Notes under the pieces: model-generated
What the model was told of the DNA's origin: nothing
The model's database searches: none
The model's input: the letters and a program-made list of their open reading frames with translations, nothing else
Part shown: positions 32,831 to 41,611 of the stretch, piece by piece
Numbering within the stretch: position 1 is the stretch's first letter
Layout: each line of letters opens with the position of its first letter
Translations under genes and position numbers: made by a program
From: Nonomuraea helvata
GTDB taxonomy: Bacteria > Actinomycetota > Actinomycetes > Streptosporangiales > Streptosporangiaceae
Direction of reading: 5' to 3'
DNA length: 64,000 bases
Assembly (NCBI RefSeq): GCF_039535785.1
Contig: NZ_BAAAXV010000009.1
Location: 992,001-1,056,000 of the forward strand

Positions 32831-33508
32831 TCAGATCTCGTCGATCGCCAGCCGGAACTGGTCCGGCCGGTTGATGACGAGCGTCGGGTTGCCGTCGGCC
32901 ATGGCGCGGCCGGACGCGACCAGGCTCGCCGTCAGCGCGTGGAAGAACTCGGCGATCGCCCTGCCGATGTCGGCGCTGGGCACCGCGACGAAGGCGAACT
33001 CCTGGCGGGTCGCCACCTGCAGCATCGTGTCGGCCCGCGCCGACCCGATCCCGCAGGCGATGATGTTGGGGGCGAACGGCGCGGCGTGCCGGTCGACGAG
33101 CATCCGGTGTGGGCCGTGCCAGTGCTGCCCGTCCGTGGGCTGGCCGTCGCTCAGGAAGAACACCACCGGGCGGTGCACCTTGTACCCGTCGTTCTTGAGC
33201 ATCCGCACGTCATAGGGAATGCGCTGCAGCAGGTCGGCGAAGGCGGCGCCGTAGTTCGTCGCCCCGCGGACCGCGAGCTGCGGCAGCCTGTCGACCATCC
33301 GCATGTCGCTCAGCCCCTGCCGCAGCTGCACGTCCTCGGAGAACCCGAGGATCGCGAGCCGCACCTTCGCCGCGATCATCGGCTCCGCGCGTAAACCGTT
33401 GCACAGCGCCGCCAGCCCTCCGGACAGGTCCTGGTAGTACGGGCCCATCGACGCCGACTCGTCCGCCACCACATACGCGGGTAGCAGCACTCCCCTCGTC
33501 TCGGCCAT
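32831..33508 (-). CDS. TerY-like vWA domain protein
   Basis: About 225 residues forming a single vWA domain. The MIDAS motif is DESASM (Asp16, Ser18, Ser20) with ATNYGAAF and SDGQPTDG supplying the other ligands. A GTG three codons upstream (33517) preceded by AAGGGG is an alternative start. It is the first gene of the triad with PP2C and kinase, and TerY proteins are thought to scaffold metal-linked complexes. No terD/terC genes are in this window. Confidence 0.9.
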   Translation of the reverse strand: MAETRGVLLPAYVVADESASMGPYYQDLSGGLAALCNGLRAEPMIAAKVRLAILGFSEDVQLRQGLSDMRMVDRLPQLAVRGATNYGAAFADLLQRIPYDVRMLKNDGYKVHRPVVFFLSDGQPTDGQHWHGPHRMLVDRHAAPFAPNIIACGIGSARADTMLQVATRQEFAFVAVPSADIGRAIAEFFHALTASLVASGRAMADGNPTLVINRPDQFRLAIDEI

Positions 33509-33602
33509 CGCACCCACCGCCCCTTCGGCTTCGGCTCAGTATCAGAGCGACACTAACGTCCTTGTATAGAAGATCAAAGACATGGAAACCAGGATGTGTC
33601 GG

Positions 33603-34427
33603 TTATAGAGGATGCGTTGATGTTGTGTAAGTGCGGCGTTCTGGCTCCTGGCTCGGGTCGGCGAGGTCGTGGCCGGAGCGGACCAGCCAGATCACCATCA
33701 GGGCACCCTCGACACCCGCGAACGCCGCGGCAGTGTGAAGGTTTCCCATCCTTGCGAGCACCCCGACCGCAACTGCCGCGACCAACGGTCCCACCAGCGC
33801 GGCGATGCCGTACCGGACAGTGGCCCGCTGCCAGCGCCGGTCCGACCGCTGCGCGCGAATGACCAGCATCATCCAGATCAGGGCCGCCAGGCCGCAGACC
33901 AGCGCGAGCGCCTCGGGCACGGGCCGGTCGAGGATGTCGAGGACGTTGACGACGGCGCCGCCTCCGTACCCCAGCACACCCACCACGCGCACTCGGCCGG
34001 CGCGCTCCAGATTGCGTCCCAGCACCGGCTGGAACAGCAGCACGACCCCGCACATCATCACGCCGTCGAGCGCCTCCGCCCACCAGGGCCAGGACGGGGT
34101 GAGAACGTGGAGCAGCCAGGACGCCGCCGTGGCGTACAGCGCCACCCTCAGCCGCCGCGTGTCCCGGTCCAGCTCGGGCGGAGGGCCTGCGAGCGGGCCG
34201 CGCAGACACTGCCACAGCGCCCAGGCCCACAGCATGCCCGCCAGGAGCAGGGCGAGCACGTCCGGCCACGTCGCCGCGGCACCGTTGTCCGCCTCCGCGA
34301 AGAGCGTCAACCACCACAACGCGCCGAGGTCGCCGGCGGCCAGCGCGAACACGGCGACGACCGCCAGCGCGACGACGTACACACCCACGATGAGCAGGGC
34401 GGGGAGGGATGAACGGTGACGGAGCAC
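33603..34427 (-). CDS. Polytopic membrane protein, unknown function
   Basis: 274 residues starting at GTG, with AGGAAG eight bases upstream. About seven hydrophobic segments (for example LLIVGVYVVALAVVAVFALA, VLALLLAGMLWAWALW, ALALVCGLAALIWMMLVI). No transporter or enzyme motif is recognised. The C-terminal tail is polar. It follows the TerY-P genes on the same strand, but 86 bases upstream is another gene pointing away, so the link is unclear. Confidence 0.75.
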   Translation of the reverse strand: MLRHRSSLPALLIVGVYVVALAVVAVFALAAGDLGALWWLTLFAEADNGAAATWPDVLALLLAGMLWAWALWQCLRGPLAGPPPELDRDTRRLRVALYATAASWLLHVLTPSWPWWAEALDGVMMCGVVLLFQPVLGRNLERAGRVRVVGVLGYGGGAVVNVLDILDRPVPEALALVCGLAALIWMMLVIRAQRSDRRWQRATVRYGIAALVGPLVAAVAVGVLARMGNLHTAAAFAGVEGALMVIWLVRSGHDLADPSQEPERRTYTTSTHPL

Positions 34428-34524
34428 GCGGCACTTCCTGGGGGGCGGACGGGATCGGACGCCCTACCGTAGCGAGCCGCCACGACGAAGTCGATCAAGA
34501 ATTCCGGGACTACCATGGCCGCCC

Positions 34525-35229
34525 ATGGCAAACTTCATCTCCCTCCCGTTCTATGACCTGCTCGCCGAGAACAGTCACGTGGCGACCATGCGTGAGAAGT
34601 TGCCGCCGGTCCTCGCAGGGGTCCACAGGAGCGTTCTGGAGATCGGCGCAGGGAGCGGCCTGATCACCGTTTCCTTGGCCGAATGGACCTCGGCCGAGCT
34701 CTTCGCCCTGGAGCCGTCCGCCGGTATGCGAGGGATGCTGCTCTCCCGGCTGAGCGAGCAGCCGGAGCTGCTCGAGCGGGTCACCGTGCTCCCCTATGAC
34801 GCGCTCAGCCTGGATCTGGACGAGCCGGTCGAGGCCATGGTCATGATCAACGTGATGTACGCCCTGGAGCCCGACTACCGCAAGCGGGTCTGGCCGGTGT
34901 TGGCCAAGCACCTGGAACCCGGCGGTCTCCTGGTCTTCACCTGGCGCGACGGCGGCCTCCCCGCGCCGCGTCCGCTGAAGGAACTGGACTCCCGCCGGGT
35001 GGGCCGGCACACCTACACGGTCTCGTCCGAGATCTTCGAGTCGGACGAGGAGTCCTTCAGAGGTCGCTACGTCTACCGGATCACCCAGGGCGACAAGGTG
35101 ATCAGCGAAGAAGAGCTCGTGGGCCACGGCTACCGACCGACCTGGGAGACGATCCAAGGCGAACTCGTGGGTGCGGGTTTCGTCCAGGCCGACGCGCCGG
35201 AGGGGCTGCTCGCCTGGCGGCTCGCCTGA
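34525..35229 (+). CDS. Class I SAM-dependent methyltransferase
   Basis: 234 residues. SAM-binding motif I is VLEIGAGSGLIT (about 37-48), an acidic residue follows in FALEPSAGM, and VMINVMYALEP and LEPGGLLVFTWRD match motifs II and III. Two in-frame or nearby ATGs precede it; 34525 fits best with the domain. The substrate is unknown. Confidence 0.88.
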   Translation: MANFISLPFYDLLAENSHVATMREKLPPVLAGVHRSVLEIGAGSGLITVSLAEWTSAELFALEPSAGMRGMLLSRLSEQPELLERVTVLPYDALSLDLDEPVEAMVMINVMYALEPDYRKRVWPVLAKHLEPGGLLVFTWRDGGLPAPRPLKELDSRRVGRHTYTVSSEIFESDEESFRGRYVYRITQGDKVISEEELVGHGYRPTWETIQGELVGAGFVQADAPEGLLAWRLA

Positions 35230-35244
35230 GGGACACGTCGCCTC

Positions 35245-35901
35245 TCACCCGAGGACGAACGGGAGCTTCCCCACCAGCTCGCCCAGCTCGGCCTGCTCCG
35301 CGTCGGTCGGGACACGCCGTCCGGTGCCGACGAGCAGCGCGTCCTTGTCGGAGAACGACGCGGGGAAGGCCGCCCCGGCGATCTCCTCCAGCATCTGGCG
35401 GCAACGGGCGAGGCCCTCGGCGGGCGGCTCCGCCGCGTCCGGGAGGTACGCGATCAGGTCGAGGTGGTGCAGCGTCCATTCCATGACGTACACGGAGAGG
35501 TAGTCACCCACGGCGATCACCTCGTCGCGGGTGCCGACCCGGAGGGCCGGGTCGGCGAGCTCGGCGGCGCGACCGGCGGCCGAGCCGACGTCGTCGAGGT
35601 GGAACTTGAGCAGCCGAGGCTCCTCGTACGCGGCCGCCAGCCGCACGGTCAGCGCGTCGAGCGGGTCGTCTCCGGTCGGTGGCGACTGGGAGACCTCCCA
35701 GTACGTCACCGCGTCGCGCGTCGGCTCCGTGACCGCGGGCGTGACGAGCGTGATCAGGACGTCCTGAGCGTCGATGATCAGGTGGCACACCAGGTCCCGC
35801 ACGAGCCAGCCGGCGCAACCGGACGGCCGTGCGAAGTCCTCGTCCGGGAGTTCGGCGACGGCCGAGCGGAGTGCCGTCCAGGAGCGTGAGAAGAGATCCA
35901 T
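35245..35901 (-). CDS. Maleylpyruvate isomerase/DinB-like family protein
   Basis: 218 residues. The N-terminal pattern FSRSWTALRSAVAELPDEDF, GWLVRDLVCHLIIDAQD and later EWTLHHLDLIAYL place the conserved His residues of the mycothiol-dependent maleylpyruvate isomerase N-terminal (DinB-like) four-helix bundle. Members are thiol-dependent enzymes in actinobacteria; the specific reaction is not evident. Confidence 0.82.
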   Translation of the reverse strand: MDLFSRSWTALRSAVAELPDEDFARPSGCAGWLVRDLVCHLIIDAQDVLITLVTPAVTEPTRDAVTYWEVSQSPPTGDDPLDALTVRLAAAYEEPRLLKFHLDDVGSAAGRAAELADPALRVGTRDEVIAVGDYLSVYVMEWTLHHLDLIAYLPDAAEPPAEGLARCRQMLEEIAGAAFPASFSDKDALLVGTGRRVPTDAEQAELGELVGKLPFVLG

Positions 35902-35985
35902 CGCCGCAAGCTAACAGCGCCCGTCCACCGCGCGCAACGATCTCATATTGTGCTACCGTTCGCATAAATTGAGAAAGGAGCGACG

Positions 35986-37254
35986 ATGAGAACGGACCCA
36001 GCTGTCGTCGCCGCGGCGATCGTCGAGATGGCGCGCGACGGGCGTTTCGCGGATGTCGAGGAGCTGTTCGCCCCACCGCTGCGCGCGGTGGTCTCCGCCC
36101 AGACGATGCAGGCCGACTGGGAGCGTCAGACGGCCGGCATCGGGATGGTCACCGCGATCGGGACGCCGACCAGCGAGCCGGCCAGAGCAGGGCTGGTCCG
36201 GGTGAGCGTGCCGGTGACGGGCGAGCGGGGCGGGCTGACGGTGGTGATGTCGGTCGACGAGACCGGCCTGGTGCAGGGACTGCGGCTCGCGCCCGGGCTC
36301 ACCACACAGTGGACGCCTCCCCCGTACGCCCGCCCCGAGAGGTTCGACGAGCACGAGGTCACCGTGGGCTCCGGCGCCCTGGCGGTGCCCGGGACGATGA
36401 GCCTGCCGCGCGGGCACGGCCCGTGGCCCGGCGTGGTGCTGCTCGGCGGCGGCGGACCGTTCGACCGGGACGGCACCGCCGGCCCGAACAAACCGCTCAA
36501 GGACCTGGCCTGGGGGCTGGCCGGGCGCGGCGTGGCGGTGCTCCGCTTCGACAAGGTGACGTACGCCCACAGCCAGGTCCCGGCCGAGCCCGGCTTCACG
36601 ATGAGCGACGAGTACGTCCCGCACGCCGTCGCCGCCATTCACCTGCTCCAGCGCCACCCGGCCGTCGATGCCGCGCGTGTGTACGTCGCAGGCCACAGCA
36701 TGGGCGGCAAGGTCGCCCCACGGGTCGCCGCCGCCGAGCCGTCCGTGGCCGGGCTGGTGATCCTGGCCGGCGACACCCAGCCCATGCACCGGGCCGCCGT
36801 ACGCGTCATCCGCCACCTCGCCTCGCTGGACCCCGGCGCGCAGGACGCGGTCGAGACGATCACGCGGCAGGCCGCACTCGTCGACAGCCCCGACCTGTCG
36901 CCTGACACGCCGGCGGCGGAACTGCCGTTCGGGTATTCGGGGGCGTACTGGCTGGATCTGCGCGGTTACCAGCCCGTGGCGACGGCGGCGGCGCTGGGCA
37001 AGCCGATGCTCATCCTCCAGGGCGGCCGCGACTATCAGGTGACCGTCGCCGACGACCTCGCGGGCTGGCAGGCGGGCCTCGCCCACCGGCCGGACGTCAC
37101 CATCCGCGTCTACGACGCCGACGACCACCTGTTCTTCCCCGGCTCGGGCCCGTCCACGCCCGCGGACTACGAGTCTCCCCAGCACGTGGACCCCGCCGTG
37201 GTCGCCGACGTCGCCGACTGGCTGGCGGGGTCGGCCCATATGGTTCTTCCATGA
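35986..37254 (+). CDS. Alpha/beta hydrolase with DUF3887-like N-terminal domain
   Basis: 422 residues with a strong ribosome binding site (AAAGGAG, six bases before ATG). Residues 1-100 are a small alpha+beta domain (ARDGRFADVEELFAPPLRAV). From about 130 an alpha/beta hydrolase follows: GVVLLGGGGPFDRDG oxyanion region, nucleophile in AGHSMGG, Asp in LQGGRDYQV, His in DADDHLFF. It probably hydrolyses esters. The stop overlaps the GNAT gene by four bases. Confidence 0.87.
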   Translation: MRTDPAVVAAAIVEMARDGRFADVEELFAPPLRAVVSAQTMQADWERQTAGIGMVTAIGTPTSEPARAGLVRVSVPVTGERGGLTVVMSVDETGLVQGLRLAPGLTTQWTPPPYARPERFDEHEVTVGSGALAVPGTMSLPRGHGPWPGVVLLGGGGPFDRDGTAGPNKPLKDLAWGLAGRGVAVLRFDKVTYAHSQVPAEPGFTMSDEYVPHAVAAIHLLQRHPAVDAARVYVAGHSMGGKVAPRVAAAEPSVAGLVILAGDTQPMHRAAVRVIRHLASLDPGAQDAVETITRQAALVDSPDLSPDTPAAELPFGYSGAYWLDLRGYQPVATAAALGKPMLILQGGRDYQVTVADDLAGWQAGLAHRPDVTIRVYDADDHLFFPGSGPSTPADYESPQHVDPAVVADVADWLAGSAHMVLP

Positions 37255-37715
37255 CCAGAAGCCTCCGCCTCGTACCTGTCACCCCTGCCAACATCGATAC
37301 GGTCATCGCGGTCAAGGTCCGCCCCGACCAGGAGCACTTCGTCTCACCGGTGGTGAAATCGCTGGCCGAGGCGTATGTCCGCCCGAACGTGGCCTGGCCA
37401 CGCCTCATTCTCGACGGCGACCGCGCCGTGGGCTTCCTCATGGCGTTCCTCGACATCGACTGGAACGGCAAGGGTGTCGACTTCCGGTCCGGCTTGTGGC
37501 GTCTCAACGTGGCACCCGACGCACAGGGGCGCGGAGTCGGCCGCTTCGCCGTCGAATCAGTGGCGGCCGAGGTCAGACGTCGCGGTGGCACGCAGATGTA
37601 CGTCACCTGGGAACCGGGAGAGGGCGGCCCCGAAGGCTTCTACCGGAAGCTCGGGTTCGAGCTCACAGGTGAGAAGAGCGAAGGCCAGACGGTCGGGGTG
37701 CTGGACCTGGCGTGA
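37251..37715 (+). CDS. GNAT family N-acetyltransferase
   Basis: 154 residues. The acetyl-CoA binding signature is RLNVAPDAQGRGVGRFAVE, followed by GFYRKLGFELTG. The N-terminus RLVPVTPANIDTVIAVKV is typical of a spermidine/amino-acid acetyltransferase-like group. It overlaps the hydrolase gene (ATGA), so both are probably co-translated. Substrate unknown. Confidence 0.9.
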   Translation: MTRSLRLVPVTPANIDTVIAVKVRPDQEHFVSPVVKSLAEAYVRPNVAWPRLILDGDRAVGFLMAFLDIDWNGKGVDFRSGLWRLNVAPDAQGRGVGRFAVESVAAEVRRRGGTQMYVTWEPGEGGPEGFYRKLGFELTGEKSEGQTVGVLDLA

Positions 37716-37739
37716 CCGTCGCGACTGAGAGGCGGGCCG

Positions 37740-38075
37740 TCGTGTACGGGTTCGAAGGGCGAGGACACCGAGGTCGCGGGCGGCAGCGGCGAAGTCCCGG
37801 ATCAGGCCTCGCCGTTCGGGTAACCAGGCGATCAGCAGGTCGATGTCTCCGGAGCGCAGCAGCCTGAAGGGATCGGCGAATCCGGCGTAGCGGAGCTGGA
37901 GGTCGCATTCGGGGTGACGGCTCTTGAAGGCGTCGAACAGCGGGCGCACGGTCCTGGGGATTCTCGTTGACCATGCCCAGGACCAGCGCGTTCGCCTTTC
38001 CGCGGGCCGCCAGGGCGGCGCGTTCGATGCCGTCGCGACCCAGGGCGGGCTCGCGGCACGCTGGTGGCGCAGAAC
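37740..38075 (-). pseudogene. LysR regulator fragment, frameshifted
   Basis: Two reading frames on the minus strand together resemble the effector-binding domain of a LysR regulator. One gives LAARGKANALVLGMVNENPQD; the next continues VRPLFDAFKSRHPECDLQLR and DIDLLIAWLPERR. They join by a frameshift near 37960. The HTH domain and the C-terminal end are missing. This explains most of the 480-base gap between the GNAT and serine hydrolase genes. Confidence 0.7.
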
Positions 38076-38126
38076 TCCGGCAGAGCTCCGTGAAGACCTG
38101 TGGAACCATCCGCACTTCTCAGCACT

Positions 38127-38158
38127 TGCGTACATTGTCTCCTTTGTGAGTACACTGT
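38127..38158 (+). promoter_or_regulatory. Promoter and repeated operator-like sites before the serine hydrolase
   Basis: TTGCGT (38127-38132) and TACACT (38151-38156) are 18 bases apart and could be -35 and -10. GTACATTGT (38130-38138) and GTACACTGT (38150-38158) are direct repeats exactly 20 bases apart, overlapping both elements, as for a repressor site. Confidence 0.45.
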
Positions 38159-38198
38159 GCGCATAGCGCGAACGACATACGCGATGGGAGTTGGAACC

Positions 38199-39476
38199 AT
38201 GTCGAAGGCCACCACGTGGGACATGAAGGGCACCTGGGACAGCAAAGGCGCCTGGGAGACTCAGGGCCGCTGGGAGGAGCACCACCGCGCCGGGCTGGCC
38301 GAGGCGGGCCTGCGGCGGATGCATGACGTGCTGAACGGCCATGTCGCCTCCGGCGCGGTCCCCGGCCTGGTCGCGCTGGTCAGCCGGGGAGACGACACGC
38401 ACGTCGAGGCGATGGGCACCATGCACGCGGGCGGCGCCGAACCTATGCGGCGGGACACGATCTTCCGGATGGCGTCGCTGACCAAGCCGGTCACGGCCGC
38501 CGGGGTGATGATCCTCGTCGAGGAGTGCCGGCTGCGGCTGGACGACCCGGTCGACGAGTGGCTGCCCGAGCTGGCCGACCGCCGCGTGCTCGCCCGGATC
38601 GACGCCCCGCTGGACGAGACGGTGCCCGCGGCCCGCCCGATCACCGTACGCGACCTGCTGACCTTCACCTTCGGGTTCGGTGTCGTGCTGGCGGCGCCGG
38701 ACACGTACCCGATCCAGACCGCGATCCGCGAGCTCGGGCTGGACACCACCTCACCGGACTTCGGGCCGGAGGAGTGGATCCGGCGGCTCGGGACGCTGCC
38801 GCTGATGCGTCAGCCGGGCGAGCTGTGGCAGTACCACGTCGGGTCCGACGTGCTCGGCGTGCTCGTCGGCAGGGTGGCCGGGCAGTCGCTGGAGGGGTTC
38901 CTGCGCGAGCGGCTGTTCACCCCGCTCGGCATGAAGGACACCGGCTTCCACGTACCCGACGACCGGATCCACCGGCTGCCGACCAGCTACGCGCACAACC
39001 CCGAGACCGGCGAGCTGGCGGTGTGGGACGAGGCGGCCGGTGGGAAGTACAGCCGCCTGCCGGAGTTCCAGGCGGGCGGCGACGGGCTGGTGTCGACCGT
39101 GGACGACTACCACGCGTTCTACCGGATGCTGCTCAACAAGGGGACGCTGGGCGGCGAGCGGGTCCTGTCGCGGGCCTCGGTCGAGCTCATGACGATGGAC
39201 CACCTGACGCCGGAGCAGAAGGTCGAGAAGGACGCGTTCGGCGACCACTTCGGCCGGCACGGCGGGTTCGGCTTCGGCATGGCGGTCCGCACCCACCGCC
39301 GCGACCTGGCCTCGCCGGGCCAGTTCGGCTGGGACGGCGGCCTGGGCACCACCGCGTACGCCGACCCGGCCGAGGACCTCGTGGGCATCCTGCTGACGCA
39401 GAGCGCGATGGACTCCGTCCACACGCCGCGCCTGCACCGCGACTTCTGGACCACCGCCTACCAGGCAGCGAGTTGA
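38199..39476 (+). CDS. Serine hydrolase, beta-lactamase class C/esterase family
   Basis: 425 residues from the ATG at 38199, preceded by GGGAG. The SxxK motif is ASLTKPV; YHVGSD takes the place of YxN; FGWDGGLGTT resembles the HxG/WxG end. The family includes esterases and D-aminopeptidases; true lactamase activity is not implied. No signal peptide is seen. The N-terminus has an odd hexapeptide repeat, TWDMKG-TWDSKG-AWETQG-RW, before the family domain begins near residue 30. A decayed LysR gene lies upstream in the opposite direction. Confidence 0.88.
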   Translation: MSKATTWDMKGTWDSKGAWETQGRWEEHHRAGLAEAGLRRMHDVLNGHVASGAVPGLVALVSRGDDTHVEAMGTMHAGGAEPMRRDTIFRMASLTKPVTAAGVMILVEECRLRLDDPVDEWLPELADRRVLARIDAPLDETVPAARPITVRDLLTFTFGFGVVLAAPDTYPIQTAIRELGLDTTSPDFGPEEWIRRLGTLPLMRQPGELWQYHVGSDVLGVLVGRVAGQSLEGFLRERLFTPLGMKDTGFHVPDDRIHRLPTSYAHNPETGELAVWDEAAGGKYSRLPEFQAGGDGLVSTVDDYHAFYRMLLNKGTLGGERVLSRASVELMTMDHLTPEQKVEKDAFGDHFGRHGGFGFGMAVRTHRRDLASPGQFGWDGGLGTTAYADPAEDLVGILLTQSAMDSVHTPRLHRDFWTTAYQAAS

Positions 39477-39495
39477 GCGCGGCACCTCAAGCAGC

Positions 39496-40704
39496 TCAAA
39501 CGGAGTGGTCAGCCCGCTGCGCGAGTGACCTGGCGGGATATGCGGCAATGACCATGACGATGACGGAGGTCAGGGCGATGCCGGCGCCGACGTAGAGCGG
39601 CGCGGCATATCCGAGGCCCGCGGTGATGGCCAGCCCCCCGAGCCAGGCGCCAAGGGCGTTGCCGATGTTGGACGCGGACACGTTGGCGCTGGCGGCCAGT
39701 GCCGCCCCGTGGGCGACGTCGGTGACGCGGGTGATCATGCCGGGCACGCCGGCAAACCCGAACACCCCCATCAGGAACGCCAGGACCACCGACGCGGTGG
39801 CGCTGCCGGCCAGCAGACCGAACGCGGCCAGGGTGATGGTGAGTCCGACCAGGGCGAGGACCAGGGCGCGGTCGCGGTCACGGTCGGCCGCCCGTCCGCC
39901 GATCAGGTTCCCGACGACCAGACCGACGCCGTACACCATCAGCAACCAGGCGACATCCGCGGAGGAGAAGCCGCTGACCTCGGTGAAGGTGTAGGCGATG
40001 TAGCTGAACGCGCCGAACATCCCGCCATAGCTGAGCGCGGTGGCCGCCAGAGTCAGCCAGACCTGCCAGGACCGGAACGCACGCAACTGCGCCCGCAAGC
40101 CGCTGGGCGGCATCGGATCGGGGCCGCCGCCCGTCGCCGTCGGCGGCCGCGTCTCGCCCGCCCAGCCGGGGACGAGAGCGACGATCCCCACCAGCGCGAG
40201 CACGCCGATGCCCGTGACTGCCCAGAAGGCCGCTCTCCAGCCCCAGTGTTCACCGACCAGCGCGCCGAACGGCACCCCCAGCACGTTCGCGACCGTCAGT
40301 CCGGCGAACATGACCGCCACCGCGCGGGACTTCTTCTCCGGCGCGACCAGACTGCGGGCGACCAGCGAGCCGATACCGAAGAACGAACCGTGACACAACG
40401 CCGCGACGATCCGCCCGAGCAGCATCACCGGGTAGTTCGGCGCGACAGCGGACAGCAGGTTGCCGATGACGAACAGCGCCACCAGGCCGACCAGGACCCT
40501 CTTGCGGGGCAGCCGCGCCGTCGCCGCGGTCAGCGCGATCGCGCCGACCGCGACACTCAACGCGTATCCGGAGATCAGCCAGCCCGCTGCCGCCTCGGAC
40601 ACCGTGAAACTCGACGCCACCTGCGGCAGCAGCCCGGCGATCAAGAACTCGGTGAGACCGATGCCGAAACCGCCGAGTGCCAGCGCGATGAGTCCAGTCG
40701 GCAT
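39496..40704 (-). CDS. MFS transporter, DHA1 type
   Basis: 402 residues from the ATG at 40704, with GGAGAG upstream. About twelve membrane helices. It begins IALALGGFGIGLTEFLIAGL, the loop motif A region is TARLPRKRVLVG, and GRIVAALCHGSFFGIGS matches the AraJ/Cmx-like sugar-efflux or drug-efflux subfamily. Likely a drug or metabolite exporter at the plasma membrane. The substrate cannot be told from the sequence. Confidence 0.9.
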   Translation of the reverse strand: MPTGLIALALGGFGIGLTEFLIAGLLPQVASSFTVSEAAAGWLISGYALSVAVGAIALTAATARLPRKRVLVGLVALFVIGNLLSAVAPNYPVMLLGRIVAALCHGSFFGIGSLVARSLVAPEKKSRAVAVMFAGLTVANVLGVPFGALVGEHWGWRAAFWAVTGIGVLALVGIVALVPGWAGETRPPTATGGGPDPMPPSGLRAQLRAFRSWQVWLTLAATALSYGGMFGAFSYIAYTFTEVSGFSSADVAWLLMVYGVGLVVGNLIGGRAADRDRDRALVLALVGLTITLAAFGLLAGSATASVVLAFLMGVFGFAGVPGMITRVTDVAHGAALAASANVSASNIGNALGAWLGGLAITAGLGYAAPLYVGAGIALTSVIVMVIAAYPARSLAQRADHSV

Positions 40705-40962
40705 CCGTCGCTCTCCAATCGCGCGCCCGGCAAGGCACGGGTACGGCACTACCTGCCGCTGCGTGTGGACGCCCGGATCTCGGACCGCGCGCGGCACCGA
40801 GGCCCCACTATGTCACCACGGGTGCGAACGAGTTCGTACGGCCGCGGCCGCCCTGGCAAGCATGCACCTGGCCACCGGCGCCGTCCTCATCACGCTCCTG
40901 CCGAGGCAGCAGCGCAACATGGCGTAATGCCTATTCGGGCGTTGAATTCGGCATGCGTAGAT

Positions 40963-41259
40963 TCAGCCGAGGGCCTCGTACTCGGCCGACGGGTGAGCCA
41001 CCTCAGGGTGGTCCACGGTGTAGCGATCGCCGTAGATCCTCAGCATTGCCCAGTGCCACGCCTCGTCATGGAAGATCAGTCCACGGAATGGCGTGCCACT
41101 CGGCTCGTACGGGTACCGTTCCAGCCCAGCTTCCTCGGCTTCAGCCGAAGTGAGGCCTCCATAGCGCTGCATCACCCACGCAAAGTTTCTGCGCTCGTCT
41201 CGCAGGCACGCGACATACTCCTCTTCGCCCCAAACCGTCTCATCCTCACTCCCGGCCAT
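40963..41259 (-). CDS. Hypothetical protein, 98 residues
   Basis: An acidic, aromatic-rich soluble protein (DETVWGEEEYVACLRDERRN at the start; GLIFHDEAWHWAMLRIYGDR near the end). CAGGA precedes the ATG. No known domain. It sits in a cluster of small unknown genes on the minus strand. The 258 bases upstream toward the MFS gene hold no intact gene, though a plus-strand tail (LASMHLATGAVLITLL) ending at 40927 looks like the end of a lost membrane protein. Confidence 0.65.
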   Translation of the reverse strand: MAGSEDETVWGEEEYVACLRDERRNFAWVMQRYGGLTSAEAEEAGLERYPYEPSGTPFRGLIFHDEAWHWAMLRIYGDRYTVDHPEVAHPSAEYEALG

Positions 41260-41340
41260 TCCTGCACTATAGGACGGCCCGGTCGGTCAACACCTGCCGG
41301 TAGACATCAGGCAGAACCTTCCTTAAGAGACGAGCGCCGT

Positions 41341-41529
41341 CTACCGCTTCATGGCTCGGCAACGCTTGAGGAGCGCCGTGATTTTGTCGTAGTCGCGTGC
41401 GCCGTTCAGCTCATCAAGTAATTCGTCAGGGCATAACTCGTAGAGGTCGCCCCACCAGCCGCGCGCCTTGTTGTCCCAGATCCGGTAGCCGCCCGGTACA
41501 CCTCTGGCGACGTAGCGCCTCTTGCCCAT
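41341..41529 (-). CDS. Hypothetical protein, 62 residues
   Basis: Begins MGKRRYVARGVPGGYRIWDN with GAAGGG nine bases upstream of ATG. The sequence (RGWWGDLYELCPDELLDELN) is typical of small actinobacterial accessory proteins with one domain of WW/strand-helix type. No function is recognised. Confidence 0.68.
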   Translation of the reverse strand: MGKRRYVARGVPGGYRIWDNKARGWWGDLYELCPDELLDELNGARDYDKITALLKRCRAMKR

Positions 41530-41611
41530 AGTGCTTCACCCTTCGATCCGTAGGTTCAGGGACCAAGATCGGCAATCAGCCGGGGCGGGACGATGATCTA
41601 CGAACTGATCC

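Noticed and set aside
40826..40843. Near-palindrome GTGCGAAC-GA-GTTCGTAC as an SOS box
   Set aside because: Actinobacterial LexA sites need four bases between GAAC and GTTC; here there are two, and no damage-response gene follows.
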